A DNA stretch of 64,000 bases from DTWD01 sp963662965 (lineage in GTDB: Bacteria > Acidobacteriota > Vicinamibacteria > Vicinamibacterales > UBA8438): NCBI GenBank assembly GCA_963662965.1, contig OY759970.1, forward strand, positions 4,526,001-4,590,000, read 5' to 3'. This document shows, piece by piece, positions 47,441-55,487 of the stretch. Within the stretch, counting starts at the first letter, position 1; each line of letters opens with the position of its first letter. The translations under genes were made by a program, and so were the position numbers. The notes beneath the pieces are model-generated. The model made no database searches. It saw nothing but the letters and a program-made list of their open reading frames with translations, and was not told the origin of the DNA.

Positions 47441-49150
47441 CTCACGTATCAGCCAGAGTCCTATTCCTGCACCGCACAGCAACAGCCCGATCCCCGTCTG
47501 CCAGGTTCCGAATAGGAACCCGTGCGTGCCGGTCAGGCCGGCGTAGACGGCCGCGCAGCCGGCGAGCCACCGGCGCACGAGCGGCCCGATCGCCTCGGGC
47601 GTCGCGGTCGAGAGAGCGGCGACGACGGGCCGCCAGCCGGGGCCTCCCGGACCGACACGTCGGTAGAAGCGGACCAGGTGTTCCATCGGCTCCGGCGGGG
47701 TGACGAACGTCACCGCAATCCAGCAGACAGTGGTCCAAGGGACCAGGTAGAGCAGGGAGTGGGGAAATTGGAGATCGGTGAACAGGCGGATCCAGAGGAA
47801 GCCGGCCGCGGAGGCGACGATGGCGGTGATTTCGGAGACGGCCGTCACCCGCCACCAGTACCACCGCATGATCAACACGAGGCCGATGCCAGCGCCGGAC
47901 TCGAGCATGACTTCCCATGCCTGACGGACCGAGTCGAGGGCAAAGGTGACGGCGGCGCTTAGCGCCATGATCAACAAGGTGACGAGACGGGACACACCGA
48001 CGAGATGCGCGTCGCTCGCGTCGGGTCGAACGAAACGCTTGTAGCCGTCATTGATGAGGTAGGACGTGCCCCAGTTGAGCTGGGTCGAGACGGTCGACAT
48101 GTAGGCCGCGAAGAACGCGCCAACCACGAATCCGAGCCATCCCACCGGTAGGTGATCGCGCATCGCCATCACGTAGCCGGACTCGGGGTCGGAGAGTCCC
48201 GGATACAACACGAGCGACGCTAGCGCGACGAGGATCCAGGGCCAGGGCCTGACGCAGTAGTGCGCGACGGTGAACCAGAGTGTGGCCAGGAGCGCGTCAC
48301 GCTCACCACGCGTCGACATCATGCGCTGAGCGATATACCCTCCGCCGCCGGGCTCCTGGCCGGGATACCAGCTTGCCCACCACTGCACCCCGAGATAGGC
48401 GACGAACGCCGCGACCGGAAGGGCGAGGGCGGTCGGAGCATCGATGCCGTCTCCGGGGCCGACCACGGGGAGGAGCCGAAACGTCGACGCCGGGAGCGTG
48501 TCCATGAGGCCAGTAATGCCGCCTACCGCTGGCGCCCGTAGGACGAAGTACGCGAGCGCGGACGTCCCGATGATCGCGGTGACGAATTGCATGAAGTCGG
48601 CGACGACGACCCCACGGAGTCCGGTCGCCGCCGTGTAGATCCCAGCCGCCGCGAGGCCGACCAGCACAGCCGTGAGCTCGTCCCAGCCGAGGGCGATCGA
48701 CAGGACCTTGGCCATGGCGAGATTCACCCAGCCGATGATCAGGCAATTGACCGGCACGCCGAGATAGACGGCGCGCAGGGCGCGCAACACGGCTGCCGCG
48801 CGACCGGTGTAGCGCAACTCGACGAATTCGACGTCGGTGAGGATGCCGGCTCGTCGCCACAGCCGAGCGAAGAAGACTACCGTCAGCACACTGCCGAGCG
48901 CCGCGTTCCACCAGAGCCAGTTGCCGGCGATCCCGTAGACGGCGACCAGACCGGTGACGGCCAGCGGCGTGTCGGCGGCGAAGGTCGTCGCCACCATGGA
49001 CGTTCCGGCGAGCCACCAGGGTAACTCCCGTCCGGCGAGGAAAAACTGCGAGAGGTTGCGTCCGGACAGCCGTGACCGGAAAACACCGACCGCAAGTGGG
49101 ACCAGCAGCGCGGCGGCGAGCCACAGCCAGTCGAGGGCAGCAAGCGTCAC
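47396..49150 (-). CDS. Sodium:solute symporter (SSS family)
   Basis: Na+-driven inner-membrane transporter of 584 residues with about 13-14 membrane spans. SSS landmarks: FFLAGRELPWWLAGTSMVATTFAADTPLAV near residue 33, TGLRGVVVADFMQF (about 148), and FFAAYMSTVSTQLNWGTSYL (about 345) for the core TM8 region. GTG 49150 has a GAGAG site upstream; the longer open frame to 49603 is antisense to the hydrolase gene and not believed. Last gene of the murQ-symporter-hydrolase-symporter set; the substrate could be a muropeptide or another sugar. Confidence 0.88.
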   Translation of the reverse strand: MTLAALDWLWLAAALLVPLAVGVFRSRLSGRNLSQFFLAGRELPWWLAGTSMVATTFAADTPLAVTGLVAVYGIAGNWLWWNAALGSVLTVVFFARLWRRAGILTDVEFVELRYTGRAAAVLRALRAVYLGVPVNCLIIGWVNLAMAKVLSIALGWDELTAVLVGLAAAGIYTAATGLRGVVVADFMQFVTAIIGTSALAYFVLRAPAVGGITGLMDTLPASTFRLLPVVGPGDGIDAPTALALPVAAFVAYLGVQWWASWYPGQEPGGGGYIAQRMMSTRGERDALLATLWFTVAHYCVRPWPWILVALASLVLYPGLSDPESGYVMAMRDHLPVGWLGFVVGAFFAAYMSTVSTQLNWGTSYLINDGYKRFVRPDASDAHLVGVSRLVTLLIMALSAAVTFALDSVRQAWEVMLESGAGIGLVLIMRWYWWRVTAVSEITAIVASAAGFLWIRLFTDLQFPHSLLYLVPWTTVCWIAVTFVTPPEPMEHLVRFYRRVGPGGPGWRPVVAALSTATPEAIGPLVRRWLAGCAAVYAGLTGTHGFLFGTWQTGIGLLLCGAGIGLWLIRELGARGETARSPSGS

Positions 49151-49161
49151 GAGTACTCTCT

Positions 49162-50244
49162 CTAGCTCACCACCACGTCCATGACCACATCGTGAAAGGC
49201 TGGACGAAATGCGAGAATCGAGTCGTTCGAACGTGTGGGATGGACACGGTTGGTCAGCAAGACGACGTAGCGATTGGCCCTCGGGTCGATCCAGAGTGAT
49301 GTGCCGGTAAATCCGGTATGCCCGATGGCGTCTTTCGACATCCGTATGCCGCAGGAGGAGGTCGGCAGCATCGTGTCCCATCCAAGCGCCCGCGAGCTCC
49401 CGGGAACCGAGGAGCATTGGCGGAACTGGTGGACCGTGTCCGGCGAAGCGAGGGTGGCGTGGCCGGGAGCCGCGGCGAGCACGTCCCGCGCAAAGCGTCC
49501 CACCGCCTCGGCCGTGCCGAACAGGCCGGAGTGTCCGGCCACGCCGCCAAGAGCGAAGCCGTTCTCGTCGTGGACCTCGCCCACCAGGAGCCGACCGCGC
49601 CATGGGTCGTGTTCCGTCGGGGCGACCCGGGCGCGCCAGGCGTTCGGCGTACGGTATTGAATCTCTCCCCAGTTGCGCGCCTGGGCGATCGACGCGAACT
49701 GGGAGTCGAGTGTCGCCTGGTGCGGATCGCTGTCGGTCAGGAGGAAGCCGAGGAGGATGAAACCGAGGTCGCTGTAGATCGAACGAGACCGCGGCCGATA
49801 CTCGAGGGGAAGATGGCAGATGGCCGGCTCGAAGTCGATCCGCCTCGTGTGGTTGCGAAAGAACGGCAGGTGGGCCGTCAACCCCGACGCGTGCGCCAGG
49901 AGGTCACGGGCCGTGACGACGGCCCGGTCGTGTCCACGCCATTCCTGGAGTCGCTCCCGAATCGGCTCATCGAGGTCGAGCGCTCCGTCATCGACCAGAT
50001 GCATCGCCAGGGTCGTGGTGGCAATGACCTTCGTGAGTGAGGCGAGGTCGAAGACGGTATCGACACCCGCGGGCTGAGCCTCGCCGGCATCGTCGACGCG
50101 AAGTCGGCCGGCGGCGTGCCGCCACAGGTGCCCCGACTGATCGCCCACCTCGGCCACGGCCGCTGGACAGACGCCGTCGGCGACCGCCTGGTCCAGGAGG
50201 GCCTCCGCCTTGGAAAACGGGGCGTCAACACCGGGGCGGGTCAT
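49162..50244 (-). CDS. Serine hydrolase, class C beta-lactamase/penicillin-binding-like
   Basis: Protein of 360 residues with the active-site motifs of the serine beta-lactamase-like family: SLTK (FDLASLTKVIATT, Ser about residue 68), YSD in SRSIYSDLGFILLG, and HTG in IGHTGFTGTSLWIDP. No signal peptide is evident at ATG 50244 (MTRPGVDAPFSKAEALL), so it may act in the cytoplasm. Cytoplasmic or exported relatives cleave D-amino acid amides, esters or muropeptides. Two bases separate it from the upstream symporter stop, so it belongs to the murQ operon and probably handles a cell-wall-derived substrate (inference). Confidence 0.85.
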   Translation of the reverse strand: MTRPGVDAPFSKAEALLDQAVADGVCPAAVAEVGDQSGHLWRHAAGRLRVDDAGEAQPAGVDTVFDLASLTKVIATTTLAMHLVDDGALDLDEPIRERLQEWRGHDRAVVTARDLLAHASGLTAHLPFFRNHTRRIDFEPAICHLPLEYRPRSRSIYSDLGFILLGFLLTDSDPHQATLDSQFASIAQARNWGEIQYRTPNAWRARVAPTEHDPWRGRLLVGEVHDENGFALGGVAGHSGLFGTAEAVGRFARDVLAAAPGHATLASPDTVHQFRQCSSVPGSSRALGWDTMLPTSSCGIRMSKDAIGHTGFTGTSLWIDPRANRYVVLLTNRVHPTRSNDSILAFRPAFHDVVMDVVVS

Positions 50245-50246
50245 CG

Positions 50247-51719
50247 TCAGTACCGGTGCACGAGATATCCTATGCCTGCGGTCGTCAGAGAACCCACAAG
50301 GGTGTACCACTGCCACGACACGCTCGTGAGCCCGCTCAGGAGCACCACGGCGACCAACCCGCTGGCCAACCCGGCCATTCCGGCTCTCGGCGTTGTGCAC
50401 CCGACGACGCTCAGCAGGAAGAGGCCGAGTAGTATGCCGCCGGTAAAGAATTGCACCCGCAGCACGTCATCAACCACTCGCTGCGAAAGCTCGATCGCGG
50501 CCAACGCCACGAGGATTTGTATCAACGCACAGCCGACGGTGGCCATCCGAGACGCGCGAAGCGCGGCGGCGTCGGTCGGTGGCTTTGCCCGTCGGCTCAT
50601 GTAGAAGTCGCCGACCACCGACGAGGCCGAGGAGTTCAGCGACGACGACAGGGTCGACATCGCGGCCGCAATGATCGCGGCGACCATCAGGCCTCTCAGG
50701 CCGATCGGGAACTGCGTCACGATGAAGTGCGGGAAGATCCGGTCGAACTGAATGCTGCCTGCGGTGGTGACGCCGGCTAGCGCACCTGGAGCCTGCTGCG
50801 TGTAGTACGACCACAACAGGATCCCGATCGCGAGAAACAGGGCGAACTGCACGAGCACCACGCCGCCGCTCGTGATGAGTGCCAGCTTGGCATCACTGGC
50901 CGATCGGCAGCAGAGATAGCGTTGCACGAACATTTGGTCGGTGCCGTGGGTGGCGGCGGTGAAGAACGCCCCACCAATGACGGCCGACCAGAAGGTGTAG
51001 TCGCGCGTGAGGTCGAGGGTGAAGTCGAGCATCGTCAGCTTGCCCGCCCCCGTGGCAACGGTCCACGCCGAAGCGAGCCCGCCGGGGATCGCCCCGACGA
51101 GCATGACGAAGGCGACGACGGCGCCGGTGAGGTAGAGCCCGAGCTGTACGACATCCATCCACACGACCGCCCTCATACCGCCGAGCCAAGTGTAGGTCAG
51201 CGTGACCGCCGCGAGGACGCACACGCTGACGACGACCCAGGTGTCGTTGGGGGAGAGCGGTGTCGCGGCGGTGGTGGTAGCCAGGACGGCGGCCAAGACA
51301 AGGCCGGTCGCGAAAAGTCGGAGTCCATCGGAGACATTGCGAGTGACCAAGAAGATCGTCGCAGCCGCCCGCCCCAGCGTGCGTCCGAACCGGGTCGACA
51401 GAAGCTGGTAGGCGGTCAGGATGTCGCCACGGAAATACGGTGGGATCAGAACGAGCGCGACGACGGCTCGGCCCACAACATACCCGAACGCGATCTGCAG
51501 AAACGTGAGGTCACCCCCGAACGCATAGCCCGGGACACTGATGAGGGTGATGGTGCTCGTCTCCGTCGCGACAATCGACGCCATGACCGCCCACCATGGC
51601 AGCGACTGTCCGGTCAGAAAATAGTCACGGACCGTGTGCTGGCGACCCGAGAGTCGGCGACCAATCCAGAGGACGGCGGCGAGATAGAGCGCCACGATGG
51701 CGACGTCGATGCCATGCAT
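50247..51719 (-). CDS. Sodium:solute symporter, candidate MurNAc/amino-sugar transporter
   Basis: 490-residue SSS-family transporter with about 13 spans: YFLTGQSLPWWAVMASIVATETSTITLIS (about 35-63), TYTWLGGMRAVVWMDVVQ, FFTAATHGTDQMFVQRYL, and AAAMSTLSSSLNSSASSVVGDFY (about 345-367). ATG 51719 overlaps the murQ stop (ATGA), so it is translationally coupled to murQ. In Tannerella an inner-membrane MurNAc transporter is encoded beside murQ; a similar role is inferred here. No PTS gene is nearby. Confidence 0.88.
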   Translation of the reverse strand: MHGIDVAIVALYLAAVLWIGRRLSGRQHTVRDYFLTGQSLPWWAVMASIVATETSTITLISVPGYAFGGDLTFLQIAFGYVVGRAVVALVLIPPYFRGDILTAYQLLSTRFGRTLGRAAATIFLVTRNVSDGLRLFATGLVLAAVLATTTAATPLSPNDTWVVVSVCVLAAVTLTYTWLGGMRAVVWMDVVQLGLYLTGAVVAFVMLVGAIPGGLASAWTVATGAGKLTMLDFTLDLTRDYTFWSAVIGGAFFTAATHGTDQMFVQRYLCCRSASDAKLALITSGGVVLVQFALFLAIGILLWSYYTQQAPGALAGVTTAGSIQFDRIFPHFIVTQFPIGLRGLMVAAIIAAAMSTLSSSLNSSASSVVGDFYMSRRAKPPTDAAALRASRMATVGCALIQILVALAAIELSQRVVDDVLRVQFFTGGILLGLFLLSVVGCTTPRAGMAGLASGLVAVVLLSGLTSVSWQWYTLVGSLTTAGIGYLVHRY

Positions 51720-52663
51720 CACCGCGTGCGCAGCGTCGCTCGTAGCTGACCGTCGAGGTCCGTGCCAATGGCCGCGCGCACGGAATCCTTGGCCTGCTTG
51801 AGACGGGCTCTGGCCGTGCTGAACGACTCTCCGGTGTGCTCCATCACGATCGCGACCTTGACGTTCCAACGGGCGCGAGCGAGGAGCGCGCCCGCTTGTT
51901 CGTAGTCGAGCCCGGTCACCGTCGTCACAATGCGACGAGCCCGGTCCCGCGCCTTTTCCGAGGTCGTCTTGACGTCGACCATGAGATTGCCGTAAGTCTT
52001 GCCGATCCGCACCATCGCGGCCGTGGTAAGCATGTTGAGCACCAGCTTGGTCGCGGTCCCGGCTTTCAGCCGCGTCGACCCGGCGATGACCTCCGGTCCC
52101 ACGGCGGGGGCGATCACGACGTCGACGAACGTTTGCAGCTCGGTTCCCGGCCAACAGGTGACAAAGACGATCCTCACCCCGGTCCGACGGGCGCGCGTCA
52201 AGGCCCCGCGTACGAATTGGGTCATGCCGCTCGCCGAGATCCCGATGAGCACGTCCTTGCGGGTCGGATGAATGCGACCAATGGCCCGACCGCCTTCCTC
52301 GTAGTTGTCCTCGACGCCTTCCTTCGCGTCGAAAAAGGCGGTGCGTCCCCCGGCCATGATCGCCTGGACGAGCCGCTCCGGTGTCCCAAACGTCGGTCCC
52401 ATCTCCGCGGCTTCAAGGACGCCAAGGCGGCCGCTCGTGCCGGCACCGACGAAGATCAAACGTCCACTCTTCCGGAACGCGGTCGCAATGACCTCAGCCG
52501 CCGTGGTGATCTTGGCGCGTTCGCGATGGACCGCGGTGAGCACCTTGCGGTCTTCGGCGAGCATCAAATCGACGATCTCCTCTGTCGAGGCGTGATCCAT
52601 CGACAGGCTGGCCGGGTTGATGGCTTCGGTTGGGAGATCTTTCCATTTGGATGGGGCAGGCAC
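51719..52663 (-). CDS. murQ: N-acetylmuramic acid 6-phosphate etherase
   Basis: Cleaves the lactyl ether of MurNAc-6-phosphate to GlcNAc-6-phosphate and D-lactate. The 314 residues are full length: LPTEAINPASLSMDHASTEEI, FVGAGTSGRLGVLEAAE with the catalytic Glu region, AKEGVEDNYEEGG, GISASGMTQFVRGAL, GSTRLKAGTATKLVLNML and YGNLMVDV. GTG 52663 is preceded by AGGAG, which is part of a CTAGGAGCCCGTG motif also found in R3. The kinase that would supply MurNAc-6-P is not in the window. D-lactate released here is a possible but unproven link to other genes. Confidence 0.95.
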   Translation of the reverse strand: MPAPSKWKDLPTEAINPASLSMDHASTEEIVDLMLAEDRKVLTAVHRERAKITTAAEVIATAFRKSGRLIFVGAGTSGRLGVLEAAEMGPTFGTPERLVQAIMAGGRTAFFDAKEGVEDNYEEGGRAIGRIHPTRKDVLIGISASGMTQFVRGALTRARRTGVRIVFVTCWPGTELQTFVDVVIAPAVGPEVIAGSTRLKAGTATKLVLNMLTTAAMVRIGKTYGNLMVDVKTTSEKARDRARRIVTTVTGLDYEQAGALLARARWNVKVAIVMEHTGESFSTARARLKQAKDSVRAAIGTDLDGQLRATLRTR

Positions 52664-52730
52664 GGGCTCCTAGTTGTCGCTCGGACGGGGCGGCGGGGTC
52701 AAGTCTGACTTTGATGGAGCGACCGAGTGT

Positions 52731-52760
52731 TTGACTTGTGGCGAGCCTGCACGGTATAAA
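52731..52760 (+). promoter_or_regulatory. Sigma-70-type promoter of the hom operon
   Basis: TTGACT (52731-52736) and TATAAA (52755-52760) with an 18-base spacer, the best promoter match in the window. Predicted transcript start about 52767, giving a leader of roughly 200 bases before hom. Confidence 0.65.
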
Positions 52761-52766
52761 TGTCGA

Positions 52767-52880
52767 TTGTCCTTGTATCTACGGTTATTCACGGGTACTC
52801 GCAGTGTCGCGCCGACCCGTCACACCGTCACGAAGTCGACCCCGACCGGTCCGACCGGTATGGGGCCGAGCAGCGGATGA
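52767..52880 (+). other. Candidate threonine-rich leader peptide of the hom operon
   Basis: In the frame ending at TGA 52878-52880, codons 52791-52856 include eight Thr codons out of 22 (at 52791, 52797, 52815, 52824, 52830, 52839, 52845, 52854). The stop lies inside the 5' arm of the anti-terminator, as in classical attenuators. Weak point: the frame has no early ATG; TTG 52767 or 52773 would have to start it, or translation begins further upstream where the frame stays open to 52674. Another frame opens with ATG 52760 and ends at TAG 52883, but is not Thr-rich. Confidence 0.45.
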
Positions 52881-52945
52881 TGTAGCCAGGGTGACGCACT
52901 GTTCACTAGGGCCATCATCCGAAGGCGGGTGATGGCCCTTTCTTT
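52874..52945 (+). promoter_or_regulatory. Transcription attenuator (anti-terminator and terminator) before hom
   Basis: Terminator: AGGGCCATCA (52908-52917), 12-base loop, TGATGGCCCT (52930-52939), 10 perfect pairs, followed by TTTCTTTC. Competing pair: CGGATGATG (52874-52882) is exactly complementary to CATCATCCG (52913-52921), which overlaps the terminator's 5' arm. The leader stop codon lies in the first arm, so a ribosome finishing the leader would free the terminator, and one stalled on Thr codons would allow the anti-terminator. There is no gene upstream on this strand that needs a terminator. Confidence 0.7.
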
Positions 52946-52973
52946 CGTACGGTCGGATGGACGAGAGACGCCT

Positions 52974-54239
52974 GTGCTCAAGATCGCGCTGATCGGATTC
53001 GGGACGGTCGGACAGTCGGTGGCTCGCATTCTATGCGACGGGACGCAGAACGCCCTGTCGCTCGTCGCGATCTGTAATCGGCAGGTCGAGCGAAAGAAGG
53101 TCGACTGGGTGCCGGGCGACGTCGTCTGGACTTCCGATGTCGACGAGGTGCTGCAGTCCGAGGCCGAGGTTGTCGTCGAACTCATTGGTGGCACCGACCC
53201 CGCCACCGAGTGGATTCGGCGGGCTCTCGAAGCGGGGAAGTCTGTGGTCACGGCGAACAAGCAGGTCATTGCCCACGCCGGCGCGGACCTGATGGCGGTC
53301 GCCACTCGTCATGAGCGTCACCTCCTCTTTGAAGCGGCCGTGGCCGGAGTGGTTCCAGTGATTCGGGGCGTGCAAGAAGGTTTGGCTGGCGACAGGCTGA
53401 CGCGTCTGTGTGGTCTGCTCAACGGCACGTGCAACTACATCTTGACCCGGATGGAAAGTGCCCAGATTCCGTTCGACGAAGCCCTGAGCGAAGCACAGGC
53501 GCGTGGCTTCGCCGAGGCCGACCCGACAGCGGATGTCGACGGAGGTGACGCCCAGGCCAAGCTTGCGATCCTGACGGCGGTTGGTCTCCGCTCCCCGGTA
53601 GCTGTCGACACGATCCCACTCCAGTCGATCCGCCCGGTGGAACCGGTTGACTTCACCTACGCGCAGCGCCTCGGCTGCACGATCCGACAGGTGTCGCGAG
53701 CCGAGTTGCTCGTCAACGGCACGACCGCTGTCACGGCGTCGGTGCAACCGATGCTCGTGCCGACCGCGTCACCGCTTGCGCGGGCCGAGGGGAGCCAGAA
53801 CGTGGTTGTCGTTGAGGGCGTGCGCAGCGGCGAGACGGCCTTTTCCGGGTTCGGGGCCGGAGGGGACCCCACGGCCGTCGCGGTGGTGTCGGATCTCGCG
53901 TCGATTGCGCGCGGCGGGGCGGCGGTGGCGGCGTGGCCCGCGAACGCCACGATCGCCAGCGTCGAAGTCGACTTCGTGGCCCCCCAGTATGTGCGGTTCG
54001 TGGTGGTTGACCGTCCCGGCATCATCGCGCAGCTTGCCGAGGTGTTTGCCCGGTATGAGGTCAACTTCGATTCGCTGCTTCAGGAGCCTGGTTGGTCGAA
54101 GTCCGAGCTTCCGTTCGTCATTACGCTGGAGCGCTGCAATTCTCACGCGGTTCGTGATGCGCTCAACGAAATCTCGGCGTTCGACTTCCATGCCCGTCAA
54201 CCGGTCTGGATGCCGATCTTGGCGCGGGGAGAATCATGA
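52974..54239 (+). CDS. hom: Homoserine dehydrogenase
   Basis: Reduces aspartate semialdehyde to homoserine for threonine and methionine. From GTG 52974 (VLKIALIGFGTVGQSV, GAGAG upstream) it has 421 residues: Rossmann motif GFGTVG, ELIGGTDPATEWIRRALEAGKSVVTANKQ, LLNGTCNYILTRM, EADPTADVDGGDAQAKLAIL, and a C-terminal ACT domain (about 350-421, FVVVDRPGIIAQLAEVF) expected to bind threonine. ATG 52932 would add 14 residues but lies inside the terminator stem, so I prefer 52974. Its stop overlaps the thrC start (ATGA). Confidence 0.95.
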   Translation: MLKIALIGFGTVGQSVARILCDGTQNALSLVAICNRQVERKKVDWVPGDVVWTSDVDEVLQSEAEVVVELIGGTDPATEWIRRALEAGKSVVTANKQVIAHAGADLMAVATRHERHLLFEAAVAGVVPVIRGVQEGLAGDRLTRLCGLLNGTCNYILTRMESAQIPFDEALSEAQARGFAEADPTADVDGGDAQAKLAILTAVGLRSPVAVDTIPLQSIRPVEPVDFTYAQRLGCTIRQVSRAELLVNGTTAVTASVQPMLVPTASPLARAEGSQNVVVVEGVRSGETAFSGFGAGGDPTAVAVVSDLASIARGGAAVAAWPANATIASVEVDFVAPQYVRFVVVDRPGIIAQLAEVFARYEVNFDSLLQEPGWSKSELPFVITLERCNSHAVRDALNEISAFDFHARQPVWMPILARGES

Positions 54240-55486
54240 GTTATCTCACGGGCCTCCAATGCTCGCTGTGTCACACGCCGTTTGCGGCGGAAGCCCTCTA
54301 CGTCTGCGACCAGTGCCTCGGTCCCCTCGAGGTGACCTACGACCGCGCCGCGCAGCGGCGATCCATCACGCGGGAGATTATTGAGTCGCGCCCGCCCAGC
54401 TTGTGGCGGTACCGCGAATTGCTTCCGATCGACGGCGAGCCGAAGACCGGGCTCCAGTCGGGATTCACCCCGCTGGTGCGGGCGCACAACCTCGAGGAAG
54501 AGCTCGGCATGCAAGAGCTGTACATCAAGGACGACTCCGTCAACCATCCGACGTTGTCTTACAAGGACCGCGTGGTCCCCGTCGCCGCCACACGTGCGGT
54601 AGAGCTTGGCTTCAAGGTATTCGGGTGTGCGTCGACCGGAAATCTGGCGAACAGCGTGGCGGCGCACGCGGCACGACTCGGTCTCGAGTGCTATGTGTTC
54701 ATTCCGCAGACACTGGAGCCGGGCAAAGTTCTCGGATCGGCGATCAGTGGTCCGCACGTTGTGGCGATCGACGGTAACTACGACGATGTCAATCGGCTGT
54801 GTACCCAGGTGGGTGACCGGTATGGGTGGGGCTTTGCCAATATCAACCTGCGCGCGTACTACGCCGAGGGGGCGAAGACCTACGGATTCGAGGTCGTTGA
54901 ACAGCTGGGCTGGCGCTTCCCCCGCCATCTCGTCTGTCCCGTGGCCGGCGGGACGCTGCTGCCGCGTATTGGTCGTGGGTTCCATGAGCTCGTCGAGGTT
55001 GGTCTGATGGATGGCGATCTCCCGCGTATTCACGCCGCGCAAGCGGAGGGATGCGCGCCGGTCGTACGCGCGCTCCGCAGTGGCCTCGAATATCCGGAGC
55101 CGGTCAAGCCGGACACCATCGCGACGTCGATTGCGATTGGCAACCCGGCCGACGGGTACCACGTCCTGCAGACGATTCGGAGCTCCGGCGGGTGGGGTGA
55201 CACCGCGACGGACGCGGAACTCCTCGACGCCATCGGACTGCTGGCCCGCACGGAAGGGATCTTTACCGAGCCGGCGGGGGGGACCACGCTGGCGGTCGCG
55301 ATCAAGCTCATACGCGCGGGTGTCATTCCCAAGGACGAGAGCACGGTGATCTGCATTACGGGCAACGGGTACAAGACCGCCGACGTCATGGCAGCGACGC
55401 TCGAGAAACCGACGACGCTCGGACGCTCGCTACGTGAGTTCGAGGCCTTTATGGCCGAGAGTGCGCAGCAGCGAGTCGGAGGGTAG
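54236..55486 (+). CDS. thrC: Threonine synthase
   Basis: PLP enzyme converting O-phosphohomoserine to threonine. The 416 residues begin with a zinc-ribbon-like part (CSLCHTPF ... CDQC), then GFTPLVRAHNLEE, the PLP lysine in LSYKDRVVPVAA (about residue 105), GCASTGNLANSVAAHAARLG, PVAGGTLLPRIGRGF and EPAGGTTLAVAIK. The homoserine kinase needed before this step is not in the window. Translationally coupled to hom. Confidence 0.94.
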   Translation: MSYLTGLQCSLCHTPFAAEALYVCDQCLGPLEVTYDRAAQRRSITREIIESRPPSLWRYRELLPIDGEPKTGLQSGFTPLVRAHNLEEELGMQELYIKDDSVNHPTLSYKDRVVPVAATRAVELGFKVFGCASTGNLANSVAAHAARLGLECYVFIPQTLEPGKVLGSAISGPHVVAIDGNYDDVNRLCTQVGDRYGWGFANINLRAYYAEGAKTYGFEVVEQLGWRFPRHLVCPVAGGTLLPRIGRGFHELVEVGLMDGDLPRIHAAQAEGCAPVVRALRSGLEYPEPVKPDTIATSIAIGNPADGYHVLQTIRSSGGWGDTATDAELLDAIGLLARTEGIFTEPAGGTTLAVAIKLIRAGVIPKDESTVICITGNGYKTADVMAATLEKPTTLGRSLREFEAFMAESAQQRVGG

Positions 55487-55487
55487 G

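Noticed and set aside
52674..52880. Cys-x2-Cys-like stretch (ECLTCGEPARYKC) in the upstream part of the Thr-rich frame, resembling a HIT zinc finger
   Set aside because: It overlaps the promoter and would need transcription from further upstream; the resemblance is short and the finger is incomplete. Treated as chance.
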